From Drosophila pseudoobscura (Eukaryota > Arthropoda > Insecta > Diptera > Drosophilidae), in assembly GCF_009870125.1 (NCBI RefSeq), contig NC_046680.1:15147501-15211500 (forward strand): a stretch of 64,000 bases of DNA, written 5' to 3'. The notes beneath the pieces are model-generated. The model saw nothing but the letters and a program-made list of their open reading frames with translations. It did not search any database and was not told where the DNA came from. The stretch's first letter is position 1; the number at the start of each line of letters is the position of its first letter. Positions 11,541-22,341 of the stretch are shown piece by piece. A program made the position numbers and the translations under genes.

Positions 11541-13196
11541 ATGTTGAATTTGAATTGCGTTATTTGCGCCGAACTCTTCGCACAATCTGATGAGGTGTAC
11601 GTCACCATCTGTGGCCACTTGTTCCATCACAACTGCCTCAACCAATGGCTGGATCGGTAAAGCCGTCGGGACTTGTGCGTTGTTAATGCAACTTAAGAGG
11701 TTCCATTTTCAGCTCGAAGACATGCCCCCAGTGCCGCAACAAATGCACCACCCGGCACATTTGGCGCGTCTACTTCAACCTGGCTAACCTGGACGTTAGT
11801 CGGATCGATGTTGGCTCACTGCAAGAGCAGCTTGACAACGCAAATCTAGCCGTGAAAATGAAGGAGAAGGAGTTCAACAAGGTGGAGCAGCAACTAAAAG
11901 AGCTGAAGGATACGCAAAAGAAGTGCCTGTGAGTAACATTTTGCAAGTGACAAAGGAAAGACCACAATCTTGCAGTCTTGCCTTCGTTTTGCAGCAAGAC
12001 CATCGCTGGTCTCGAACAGAAGGTGCAGAAGAAGGAGTTCCTGGTTAGCAGCTACGTGGAACAGATTAGCCTCCTTAAGAGCGAAGCCCAACTGCTGGAT
12101 GGCTTGCGCAGGGAGAACAAGTCTCTTAAACTCCAAGTCCAATCAATGGAAGGTGTTTCGGCCATTATGGCTGCTAGCTCTGCGGATGCCGAGCTTCTGC
12201 TCAAGAATGAGGCCAATCCCTATGTCCTGGCAAGCTGGGTATCCACACTAAAGCGGGAGCTGCGGCAGTGCGAGAACAAGAAGACGGAGCTTCGAAACAT
12301 AATTAAGCTGGTGCAGAATGATTTGCGCAAGGAAATCGACCTGAAGCGGTGAGCATGCATGCCTGAGGAAGTTGGTTGATCTAATCTGGCTTCTCTGTGT
12401 TGCAGTACGATGGAAGAGCGGATTTCGCATCTGGAGAGCGATCTCTACCAGAACCAGGAGAAGGTAGCTAAGTTCTCTATAGTTGCCCTTGATTCACGCG
12501 AATCTCTTTCAGCTTCTTGCTTTGGAACGGGATCAACCGATCAATGTGGATTCGCCCAACAGCTCGAGCGGTCTGAACAGCAACATTATGGCGCTGAAGC
12601 GTGATGAGAAGCGTGTCACCATTTCGCCCACAATTGTAAGTACTCGGATACAAAGACTTGAAAGATCGCTGTCACGCATCGGAACCAATTGCAGAAGGAA
12701 AACATCAAGCGCATTGAAGAGTCGAATTCCCCATACCTCAACATCAAGTCCAGCAGCGTGGGGCTGAGTCACCTTCTGAATACCAAGTGCAGCACAGGAC
12801 TCAGCAGCATATCTCCTATAATGAGTGGTGCCTCCGGTGTGAGTATGGCCAGCGGCACCGTGCGCAAAACTAGCAGTGATCTTAGTTCAAAGGTAAATTA
12901 ACGATGGATAGTAGATGGCCCAGCAAATCGAAAATGATTATAATAATCCTATGCGTCTCTTGCAGTACTCGATATTCAAGAAACCGCGTCTGCTGTTGGG
13001 CTCAGGCAGTTCTGGGGTGGCGGCAACCATGGGCTCAAACTTTGTGTACAATGGAATGGGCGGTTCCGAAAAGATAGATCCCTTTGCGCAGCGCGCCGAG
13101 GAGAGTCAAGCTAATGGCGTGCAGGCACCTTTGGCCAGGAATGTCAACCAGCGCCTGAAGGCCGGAACGCTGCGCAATTTTAAGATCGGCAAATAG
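11541..13196 (+). CDS. nopo: nopo (no poles), TRAIP-type RING E3 ubiquitin ligase
   Basis: Seven exons join in phase: 11541-11656, 11713-11928, 11995-12348, 12406-12463, 12513-12635, 12695-12892 and 12966-13196, giving 431 residues. Residues 6-50 are a RING-H2 finger: CVIC, CGHLFHHNCLNQWL and CPQCRNKC. The TRAIP post-RING segment RHIWRVYFNLAN follows, then a long coiled coil (about 70-280) with repeated Leu/Glu/Lys heptads, a Ser-rich linker and a basic tail ending RLKAGTLRNFKIGK. Human TRAIP works in replication-linked ubiquitination. Fly nopo is a maternal gene needed to keep early embryonic nuclear cycles intact and works with a Ubc13-type E2. The RING, the coiled coil and the length match TRAIP, so the assignment is firm. 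The short intron acceptors are all strong TGCAG or TTTCAG. Confidence 0.93.
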
Positions 13197-13224
13197 GCGC
13201 CGCGGATAGTCTGATTATTAGGGA

Positions 13225-13230
13225 AATAAA
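13225..13230 (+). terminator. nopo: nopo polyadenylation signal
   Basis: AATAAA about 29 bases after the nopo stop codon. Only 231 bases separate the stop codons of nopo and the converging ARMC6-like gene, so their transcripts may overlap. Confidence 0.6.
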
Positions 13231-13427
13231 TTAACCAAGACTGCCTCAGTTGTGAATAGATTGCGATAGCTATTGAGGATGATATTTTAGGTTAGCAAAT
13301 GCACGATTTATCAGTAGTAGGAGTGAGTGTGTAGCTCGTGCTGGCATGCAGAATAATGAAGTTATACCTAGGTTATAAAAATACAAAATACATAATCAAT
13401 TGTCGCTGTTATTAATGAGTGCTTGTG

Positions 13428-14898
13428 CTAGGCAGCAATCTTCTTCTCAGCTGTGCCAGTCCATTCCTCACGCAGCTGGACAGTGCAGCCTAGATCCCGC
13501 AGAGCGGCCTTAATGTCCTGCGCCACGCTTGGGTGCTCTGTCATTGCCGTGTTGAGTAGATCCTCGACACCAAAGGAGATCCAAGTCTCACATTGGCTGC
13601 GCGAACGCGATACCATGTTTCGTATGGCCCAGGCCCCGTTCCGCTGGACAATCTTGTTGCTGGAATGAGTACGCATAGCCTCTACAAGTACCTCGGCGAT
13701 TCCTGTTTCGAAGAAGGCCGAACTGTGCTCCTTGACGCGCAACGTCAGCGTTGTAATGCAGGCCAAGGCAGCGGCTACAATATTCTCGTTTGACTGGTGT
13801 GTCTCTAGGAGCTGTTTGATGATGGGCGCCACCCCCTGATTCACAATGTGAGCCTTAACTGCGTCGTGACCGGCCATGGCTCGCAATAGCTTCAAGGCTT
13901 CGCGGTTCAAACGCACCTCTTCTAGGTTATTGCTCATGATCTCAAAGATAGTCTTCAGGCCGCCCGCCTCATCGATAGCAGTGCACAGTTCCTGGCGCAC
14001 TGCCAGTGTGCCAATGGTGAGCAGTAAGTCACCCAGCACATCCACTTCCTGGTATGCCGGCAGCAGCTCCACAAGTGGCAGGAGAAACTCGTTGGCTATT
14101 TGCCGGGCGTGCTCGTGGGCGCAGCCAAACTCCATGCGTATGTCGTCGTCTAGCACAAGGAAGCGGAACACGGCAGTCAGCTCGCTCATCAGGCGAGCAT
14201 TGTGCTTGGTCAGCAGCGGCTTCAGCAGCTTCAGAGCAGGTGTGTTCATTATGTTCTGGCGGTTAACTTCATGCATGATGCAGGCTTTCTGCAACCACTG
14301 CAACGTCAGGATGGTAATCTCCAGTCGATTCTCCTGCTTGAGTGCCAGCAGCTTAAGGACCACAGCCATTGCCTCCGCATCGAACAAGTCCGGTTGCTTG
14401 TTTGTCAAACTGTTGACGGCCTGCAGGCATTTTTTCAGCACAGCATCATGTTGGTCTCTCTCTGGCTCCGTCTCTGCCGCGGCCAGGGTCTGTTCTAGCA
14501 AAGTGATCAATGCATCGTGAGCTCCATTCTTTCCCGCAAGTACCCGGTGCGCCAGCGACTTCTGGCACTCCTCGTCCAAGATGGCCAGTTGATCCAGGAG
14601 CTGGGGAGTGTCCGCCTCCTTCTGGCCTATATGCGTTTTAATTTTGTCCACCATCTCGTTGATTAAGGGTTTGCCGGATTGCGGATTGACAGCCAAATCT
14701 TTAATAATGTTGGCCAGATTTATTCCCTGAAAATAGTCTTTTCGGGTCACGCAGTCTCTAGTAATATCCCATCCTACGCACCTGTGCCTCGAACTGTTTG
14801 ATTGTCTCCTCTTTTGCCTCGGCCGGGCTCATGGAGAACTCCAGCACATTCTCCTGGACCACACCATCGAAGGTGTCTTGGGAAATTATCTTGGCCAT
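13428..14898 (-). CDS. Armadillo-repeat protein, ARMC6 homologue
   Basis: Two minus-strand exons, 14898-14782 and 14726-13428, split by a 55 bp intron, encode 471 residues beginning MAKIISQDTF. The upstream open frame has no earlier ATG. The protein is a chain of armadillo repeats over about residues 100-460, seen as recurring helices such as ALKLLRAMAGHDAVKAHIV, IVAAALACITTLTLRVK and IVQRNGAWAIRNMVSRS. It ends with a short basic tail. Length and repeat pattern match the ARMC6 family (fly CG5721, from memory), whose molecular job is poorly known; a protein-binding scaffold role is inferred from the fold. It converges with nopo at its 3' end. Its upstream side holds a run of GGTATA-type elements that look like promoter sequence. 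Confidence 0.88.
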
Positions 14899-14998
14899 GA
14901 CAGCTTTGTGTACTTTCTTTATCTTTTTTGTCTCAAAAAGTTTGGCTGAGTCAACAGCTGCAAGAGCAGGTAACTTCAATTTTGACTAGTGCGATAAA

Positions 14999-15050
14999 AT
15001 ATACGGTCTGACCCTCAGAAGTATACCGTCTCATTTAAAAAATATACCGT
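14999..15050 (-). promoter_or_regulatory. Repeated ACGGTATA-type elements upstream of the ARMC6-like gene
   Basis: Three spaced copies of an 8-base word (TATACGGT or TATACCGT on +) occur at about 14999, 15022 and 15043, spaced 21-23 bases. They lie 100-150 bases before the ARMC6 start codon. Similar spaced elements occur in front of other fly genes as far as I remember. The promoter role is inferred from position. Confidence 0.4.
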
Positions 15051-15084
15051 AAATATACTGACGAATTATCCAAGTTCCACCAAT

Positions 15085-15785
15085 ATTCCTCGATTTTGAT
15101 ATTCCGTCGAATATTACTAGCTATATAGAACATTTAGCCATGCCAACATAATTTTATCTATTTAACGAACCTATTTTCTTATTGACTGATTTAGTCAAAA
15201 TACTTGCTTTTATTGTATTTTGACTAAAACAAGGTTAAAACAATAGTTTCAACAAAAACACAGTCGCAATTTTGCTTGTGTTTGAAGACATGATGCGTGT
15301 ATAAGCCTTTGTATACCCTATTTTGTTAATTGTTATGAAGATATATATATCTCGATCCTGATAATTCTATAATATCCTTTTCCCTAGGGTATACAAATTA
15401 GTGTTGCCGGGAATCACTGTTGTCAACCGGTTATTACGATGAATTCCTGGTTTTTGACCTTCCGTCAAATATTATATAATCTTCCAGCTTTGCCACATAA
15501 TTTTATATGATTGCTTAATCAATTTTGTTCAAGATTAAATACTTCTAAGTACTTGCATGTATTGTATTTTGACAAAAACATGGCTTCCACAAAAATATTC
15601 AACAACAAAAACAGTCTCAGTGCTGTGACGTCAATGTTGTTGGGTATACCCTATTTCGTTAATATTATGTAAAGCTGCTTTCAAACGTAATTAATAAAGA
15701 CCTTGTCTTAGATTGCATTTTTTTGGCCTATTCATGCATTTGATTAGTTTCTTGTATATATATCCTGATCCGTGTATCAATTCTT
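15085..15785. repeat. Diverged tandem repeat pair, about 0.3 kb units
   Basis: Unit A (about 15085-15370) and unit B (about 15443-15785) share a series of matching blocks in the same order, about 350 bases apart in the first half: ATTCCT..TTTTGA..TTCCGTC.AATATT, GCCA.CATAATTTTAT, ATTGTATTTTGAC.AAAA, ACAAAAACA and GTATACCCTATTT.GTTAAT, ending in TATATATATC. There is no open reading frame. It may be a decayed non-coding mobile element that duplicated in tandem, or copies of it. I cannot name the family. Confidence 0.6.
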
Positions 15786-16165
15786 GGTCTCTGTAGATAT
15801 TAGTATATTCCATGTCTCTTTAAGTTAAGCTCGATAAGTTAGACGCGGCCGCCGCCAATCAGTTGGAAAGATGTTTGGTTTATAAATTGTATGTATTTTA
15901 TCTTTTCAATCTCGTTGTTCACATTGCAGATTATATGGAGACGCATGGGCGTCAAAGCGTCAAAACAGAAGAAAAGTGGAACACACAGATAGATTCTAGG
16001 ACATGGCACAAACACACTGAGACAGAGAGCGACAGCAGCAGCAACAGAAACGGAGAAAGCAGCAACTACATACACGCACTCCTGCACACGGATACGTGAA
16101 TAGATAACAGTAATTTGGCCTAGGCTAGACATACGCCACGTACACTTGTATGTACCACTTGCGGC
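15786..16165. other. 3' flank of the guanylate cyclase gene
   Basis: No coding feature. It probably includes the 3' UTR of the minus-strand cyclase. The CAG- and CA-rich stretch at about 16020-16090 is simple sequence. Confidence 0.5.
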
Positions 16166-19100
16166 TTATTTTCGCTTGGGCAGCTTGTAGTCGATTGGGG
16201 GATGCAGTTTGAGATGATCCAGGAATACCGGTTGCATGTCCGCCCGCCAAGAGATCTCCTCACGCACCCGCACAGGCCCATCCTTGCACGTCAGCCAGTA
16301 GGTGCTCATCAGCCCCTTGCCCTGAAATAGAACGAAGCCACATGGGAACTCGATTCTCTTCACCGGAGTAGGAGGAACCCACCTTCACATCGATGAGGCC
16401 GCGATGCTCTGTCTTAAACCCACCCACCTGCTGTAGCGAGTCATGCATCTCCTCTGTGATATGTATTTTATGGGCCTCGCCGGTGCTCTCCATGCGCGAA
16501 GCCGTGTTCACCGTATCCCCAAAGAGGCAGTAGCGAGGCATCTTTGTGCCCACTATGCCGGCCACCACTGGTCCCGTATGCATGCCGCACCGTATCTGAA
16601 CGAACTCGTCGCCGGCCCTGGGGATCCGAAACACTGACGATGCGTCCATTAAATCAAGCGCCATTGTTGCTATTTCGGTGATGTGCTTGTTCCCTGATAC
16701 GCGGGTTGGGCGGTTGGGATGTGAGAAGAGTAAAAAATTCCATGGCATAAATTATGGCGCATGGGCACAAATAAAAGTTAAATTAGCGCAAATTCTTATC
16801 GGGGTGGGAGTTTGGAGCAGGGGTCGGTGCTTGTCAACGGCTGGCTGACTGACAGCGACATTTGCATAAATTACCGTTCTTCACGGGCAGACCGGATGCC
16901 ACCATGTAGGAGTCGCCGATGGTCTCCACTTTATAGACGTCGTAGCATTCGATGCGTTCGTCAAACACGCGGTAGATCGAGTTGAGAAAGGTCACTACCT
17001 GCGAACGATACGAAATCTTTAAATGGACCTTTTAGGTGCCGCCGTGCTCGGTAGTCACCTCCAGCGGGGTGCATTCCGCGGCGATTTCGGTGAAGCCCAC
17101 AATGTCGCTGAAGTAAATGGTAACAGCCTCGTAGAGCTCGGCGGGAACCTGCCAAGTATTTGATTAGGTCTGCTCAAGGGGGTGGATGCCAGCTTCTACC
17201 CACCTGCTGCGTCTGCTTCAGCTGCATGGCCACGCTAGGGGGCAGCATCTGGAAGAGCAGTGAGTCACTCTTGCGCTTCTCCCGCTTCAGCTCCTTTGCC
17301 TTCTGGGACAGATTCAGGGCGTAGTGCTGCAAGTGAAAATTAAAGTCAGTCAGGGTCAGGGCCTCTGTTTGGTTCTGATACACCTCACCTGTATGGTGGC
17401 AGCTGCATTCCGCACCAAAATGATGATGACGGGTGACACAAGCAGGACGACGACGAGGATGGCGATTCCGATGGCCTCCTTTCGGTCAGCCTCCACCAGG
17501 GTCTTGTCTACATACTCCCTGAATATGTAGAAAAGAAAGCAAAGAAAACCAAAAGTCATCAAGGGAATGGAATGTTTTGGCGATTGGTGGAATCGCTCAC
17601 TTGATCTGACGTCGGAGAGCCTTCTGCAGTATTCTCAGATCGTCCGTGTAGTTATTCATCAGCTCGTAGTACTCGATGGCGCTGCGTTCGTTGGAAACAT
17701 TCGGATTGTTCTTCAGCAGAGTGTTGCTCCTGCAGAAGAGAGCTTGGATCAGGTCAAACGGTCAGGTGAGACTCGCTGATACGAACATTTTCTTGGCGCG
17801 ATGGAACTTCTTGGTGCTGGTTATGTTGGTGTACATGCTCTTCAACATGGGCGCGTAGTTCAGCGTGGAGTTGATCATTTCGCGGGCCATGAACTCGTAG
17901 CGCACGTAGGAGACAAAGTTCTCGGCTGTCAGCGAGCCCCGTCCGTAGTAGCGTATGCCGAAAGATGTCGCGATGTTCTGGCACTCGATGCTCTTCAGCA
18001 AGTTCTTGAATCCGACGAGATACCTGCAAGGGAGTCAGAATCGGAGATCGGATACTCAGAGTTGGTATTAGGATAGACGAGGGCCTTTAATGAGGACTCA
18101 CCGCCACACTCCACTGTTGTCCGTCTCCTTGATCTGTTCGTTTAGGTGGTGCAGCAGTCCGCGGTTTATGGATGTGTACCAGTTCATAACCTCCGTGATG
18201 GAGCTTTCCTCGGGCTCGAAGCGCACACGGTCGCGGAACTCATTCAACCGACTCTGGAAGTCATTTCTGTTCAACATCATCTCGCGATCGTCCTCATCCT
18301 CGTCTGGTGCCGTTGGAACGCTGATCTCACTCCAGGTGGTCAGGTTGTTCAGAGCATGGTCCGTGATGGCGAAACGCTGCGTCAGATTGGCCCTGAACCA
18401 GAATGGACTCTCAGAACAGGAACAGGATGGCGTTTAGTTGGCTGGGCACTCACCGCTGCTTGCTGCCGTTGGTGAAGATGTAGAAGGCCACCTCGGAGCG
18501 CTCCAGCTGCAGTCGCGTGACCACCTTTCCCAGGTCTGTTGCAATGGTCACCTGCGAGGGTAGAGGACAGGACCGATTCATCGATTGAACTTTTCGCTCC
18601 AGCGCTATCACGGCTCTTAGCTTCGAATTGGAAAGTTCCACCAGCAACCCCCTCTTGATTTGTTTATCGTCTATTTTGCATTCTAACTACGTGACCCCAT
18701 TCAAAGGGGCCCACCCTCAACGCCCAGCCACTTGTCATAAGCCCTACTCCTGTGGCAAAACCTCTACCCGTACTCCTCTCTTTCGCTCTCTCTCTATATC
18801 TCTCTCCCTCTCTCTATGCAACTGTTGCTGTGGAATATTCGCATTGCGTCCTTATCAATTCACTTTGGTCCCAGGCTCTGCCTGCCCGACCTCACACACA
18901 GAATTTTTCATTCTCTCCTTCACATTTTCCACGGAAGACGCATTTGCATTATAGATGGACGCGTGGACAAAGGGGTGGAGTGGGTGTAGAGCACGTAGGG
19001 GTGGAGGACGAACGCTGAGTGCTCGGGCTCTGTGACCGGGTCCTCGTGGCGCTTACCTGAACAAACAAATATTTGCAGAGGATTCTATGCTTTCTTCTGG

Positions 19101-20453
19101 TGCGCACTGATGTGACCACCAAAAGACCATTGAACACAGACCAGAGACCAGAACAGAGCACCGCCTCTTTCCACCCCAGTCAAACATATAGTACTTGGCG
19201 GATGATTGAATTTCAGCAATAAATTTTAATTACCAGGACCAGTGCTCAGTGCGGCCAGGGCGGCTGCCTTCTCTTCGATTTGTTTGCTTCTTTCCATCGG
19301 CTGGGACTCACCTGCGTCTCGATGTCAGCCACGGCGGCTCGGTACTCCAGGATCTCTTGTAGTGTCACCGAAGTTTGCACAATCAATGCCAATATTGGTA
19401 TAAATGGCAGAATTATCATCTGCAAGAGGATTCGCATGTCAATGAGAGAGCAGTGTTGCATGTGGTACGAGTACAAGGAGCCAGGGGATTGGGTCAAAGC
19501 TGTGCGGACAGGTCTGAGACTGTTAACCAATTCCACGTTATAATTATAGCTGTAAACACATCTTTTCATCGGTATATTAAATTCGTTTGTTTACTTAATA
19601 AAAGCTATCAAATGTAGTGCTCACGAATCAATTCTATAATGGCAAGAATCAAGAAAGAGCTTTCTGAAGTTTCATTGGATTTCTTTAGGTACGCTAGTTC
19701 TTGATCTTTATGCGGGGGCCCACTGTGCCGTCGATACTACATCTATTTTCATTTGCCGTCAAAGCTGGTCCAGACCAAGCCTCACCATCCGCAGTCGCAT
19801 CGCTGACTGGGGCAAAGGCAAAGTGGGTAAGGAATCGTGATTTGTGTTTATCGTGGAAAGCTAATCGCGACACTTCATTAGAGGGTCTGGTCTGTGGCGC
19901 TCAGCGGCACGTGACTCTGACCACTCCGGCTAATTAAGATGCATGCGTATTCGCTAATTAATGCTGCTCCAGATCCAGATATGAGCACACATATATACTC
20001 GCACATGTGTGTGTCCCTCTGCCACCTGAATCTGCATCGGCATCTGCCCCTCTTTGAACTCACCTGCATCAGCTGCAGCCGTCGCCCCGTTTTTATGGCC
20101 GGATTACGAGCTGCGGCGTTGCAGCATCTACCGGGGCCGCCATTCGATATATCCTCGGAACTAATCGAGCGTACGGAAATTTTATCTAGCTGCAGATTGT
20201 GGTGTGTGGGCACGGGCACCATGAGGAGGTGGGAGCTTCCGCCCCCCGACGGGTCGCCAGCAGTTGTCGGATTAGTCGAGGGGCAGCTACTAATGTCGAT
20301 CTTAACGCGGGTGGTGGGGGCGGTGGTGGTGCTGCTGCCGCTGGCGCCTGCTGCGAGCGGGTCCGTCTTTTCCACGTCCGGCTGCATGGCGCTGTCCGTA
20401 TTCAATTTGTGCGCTTTTCCATTTAGCATATTGCTGATTGTTCGGGCGAGCAT
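16166..20453 (-). CDS. Membrane guanylate cyclase with NIT-type sensor domain
   Basis: Twelve minus-strand exons: 20453-20064, 19419-19312, 18551-18454, 18392-18102, 18023-17787, 17729-17601, 17518-17389, 17326-17204, 17148-17059, 16998-16875, 16693-16383 and 16321-16166, encoding about 728 residues. Order: a cytosolic, Ser/Thr-rich start (1-130); a first membrane helix (about 131-150, [15 protein letters not shown]); an outside region of about 280 residues resembling nitrate/nitrite-sensing (NIT) domains; a second helix (about 432-452); a linker helix; and a class III cyclase domain (about 505-690). Metal-binding Asp lies in [10 protein letters not shown] and in VETIGDSYM; Glu in the latter and Cys in RYCLFGD are the guanine-specifying residues, so the product should be cGMP. 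There is no kinase-homology domain. From memory it matches fly CG33958. The donor after the fifth exon is weak, so that border is less sure. The ligand is unknown. Confidence 0.87.
18552..19311 (-). other. 760 bp intron of the cyclase gene
   Basis: It lies between the exon ending ...VADIETQ and the exon starting VTIATDLGK. It contains a (CT)n-rich stretch near 18780-18815 and no other coding signal. Confidence 0.8.
19420..20063 (-). other. 644 bp intron of the cyclase gene
   Basis: GTGAGT donor after ...GRRLQLMQ and CTTGCAG acceptor before MIILPF. No other feature seen. Confidence 0.8.
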
Positions 20454-20520
20454 GTATGGCACGAGGGTCTACATATATGAGATGCAGACGTCCTCATAAA
20501 CACAAATGATGATAGCTCGA

Positions 20521-20570
20521 GATGGAGCTGGAGATGGAGATGGAGCTGGAGCTGGAGCTGGAGCTGGAAC
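20521..20570. repeat. GGAGCT/GGAGAT hexamer repeat
   Basis: About eight imperfect hexamer units just upstream of the cyclase start region. Confidence 0.85.
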
Positions 20571-20760
20571 TGCAAATGTATCTGTGAATGTTAGCCTTTC
20601 ATAATTGGTGTGTGTTCAATTTGTATCTGATAGTTTGACTGCGCGACACTTGTTGAGTTTCAATGGGGCCGTAACGAGGAGGGCGCGTAGAATGATTGCA
20701 AAGAATGGCAGATAAACACATATGGGTAGCCGGACCACGCCCCCGCTCTTTCCCCTCTCC

Positions 20761-20820
20761 CCTTGCCCGTCCCCGGCCCAGCCCCGGCCCCAGCCCCAGC
20801 CCCAGCTCCAGCACTGGCCC
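20761..20820. repeat. CCCAGC-type hexamer repeat
   Basis: A C-rich imperfect repeat (CCCCGGCCCAG / CCCCAG units). Confidence 0.8.
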
Positions 20821-22003
20821 ACACACAAGCGTCCAAGCGTCAGGACAACAAATTTGATGGATGAGCCACCAGGCAACGAAGCTCTCGCTGTGCGGGGATG
20901 GGAGCTGGTGAAAAGGGGTTGGGACTTTGAGTTTAATTGAAAGCACATTTGATTGCTCCCCCCAGGCCCTGGCTGGCGGCAATCGTCGACCCTTTTCGCT
21001 CAGTGTAGCGACTGAGTAAACATTTTACGCGATGGTCGCACTGTCCTCTGTCCGACTATCCTATTCTTGCGCTCTCCCTCTGTGTGTTCGAGTGTATCGT
21101 ATCTATGTGGACACACATCCTTCATCCTTCCCTCTTTGTTGTATCTCCGACAGTTCAGTTTACTTTTCACACTTCACAAGAGCACATTTATTGATTAAAG
21201 TTTTAATTGCCTTGACAAATTGTCATTAAGTCATGCTAGGTGTAAATATAGGTATATGGCTTAATCGGATAATCAAGAATATTTCCCACTATATCGCAGG
21301 CTGCGCTGCAGCCAGTCACTCGTGCCAAACTCATTTGAGTATGCATGTGTGCACATATAAGTATGTACATATTTGCAGACTCCTTCCCGTTCTGTTATTC
21401 ACACGAATCGCATATCCCAGCGCATTTCCAATCAATCGCACAGCACGCACATAAAAAGTTCCTTTAATGTTTATTGCACGGCCTCGTCCTCGGCCTCGTA
21501 CTCCCGCATTAAATTTCTCACACAACAATGACAAAAAATTCAATTATCTATTAGCGGAAAGTGCTTGGAATGTACCGTGGGTCTAGAGCCCGCAATTCTA
21601 CTCTCGGTAGGCGTGATTGTCTCGGATTTTCGCGATTGAACTCGAGGAGCGCCCAGAGCCAAGTGAGCTTAAACCTGTTGAGTTTCGCCTGTTTATAGTA
21701 GATGTCCTTTTGGGCCAACAGTGAGCCACCCACTGCCACCACACAGGACTGCGCACATGTCCTCGCGCACACTACTGCTGAAAGCTGAGATGAGGGAGCT
21801 TTCTGAAGCGGGAGACCATCATTGTGAGCCTGAAACAGTTGCACATTGATAATCCCTATGCATTTCTGCCCCCGAACAGGAGGCCATCCAAAATGGTGTT
21901 CTTCTGCCGATGGGGTAGTCGGAATGAATGAGTGATTTCTAGTCAAATGTTACCTGCATTTCAATGATTTTCTCCAGCATTGGGTGCGTGCATATTCCCA
22001 CCG

Positions 22004-22341
22004 TTAAGCGGCCAAGTGTACGTCGATCAGCAAGTGGGCAAAATTATGCTGATGTCGGCTGATACTGACATGTTCTCCTGAAGGTGTCGTTCTGGTCGAC
22101 AGGGCAGGTGCTGCTGTTGGTGGGAGGTGATAAAGAGGTTGCGCGTCACCTGCAGTTTCTGCTGCGCTAATGCTTGCTGCTGCTGTTGTTGCAGAGCCTG
22201 AACCTGAGCTTGGGCCTGTCCCTGTGCCACCTGTTGCCGCTGATCCTGCTGCGCCTTGGCCACCTCCTCCTCCTCGGGAGATTGAAACGGATCGGCGGAT
22301 GGGCAGACGATACATCTACACGAATCCGGTATACAGGTCAC
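22004..22341 (-). other. Low-complexity open reading frames, possible upstream exon
   Basis: Two overlapping frames are open. One starts with a true ATG at 22315 (MYRLPIRRSVSISRGGGGG, Gly/Ser/Thr/Ala-rich, 103 codons). The other has no ATG and is Gln-rich. A candidate donor (CTGCAG|GTGACG) sits near 22146. The Gln-rich frame would join in phase to the cyclase exon through the ATATGTAG acceptor, adding an alternative amino end, but it would itself need a further upstream start. Equally this may be only CAG-rich non-coding sequence. I do not claim a gene. Confidence 0.25.

Larger units (their letters stand above)
20454..22003. other. Upstream region of the cyclase gene
   Basis: No independent gene is supported. 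It carries two simple-sequence tracts (20521-20570 and 20761-20820). An in-frame stop lies 15 bases before the chosen cyclase ATG, directly at a possible acceptor (ATATGTAG), so an upstream exon could splice in there. Confidence 0.5.

Noticed and set aside
14899..14979. Longer amino end for the ARMC6-like protein
   Set aside because: The frame is open upstream but the first codon is TTG. The first ATG (MAKIISQ) fits the family start.
20454..20462. Cyclase start three codons upstream
   Set aside because: That codon is GTG. The first ATG is at 20453, with an in-frame stop just upstream.
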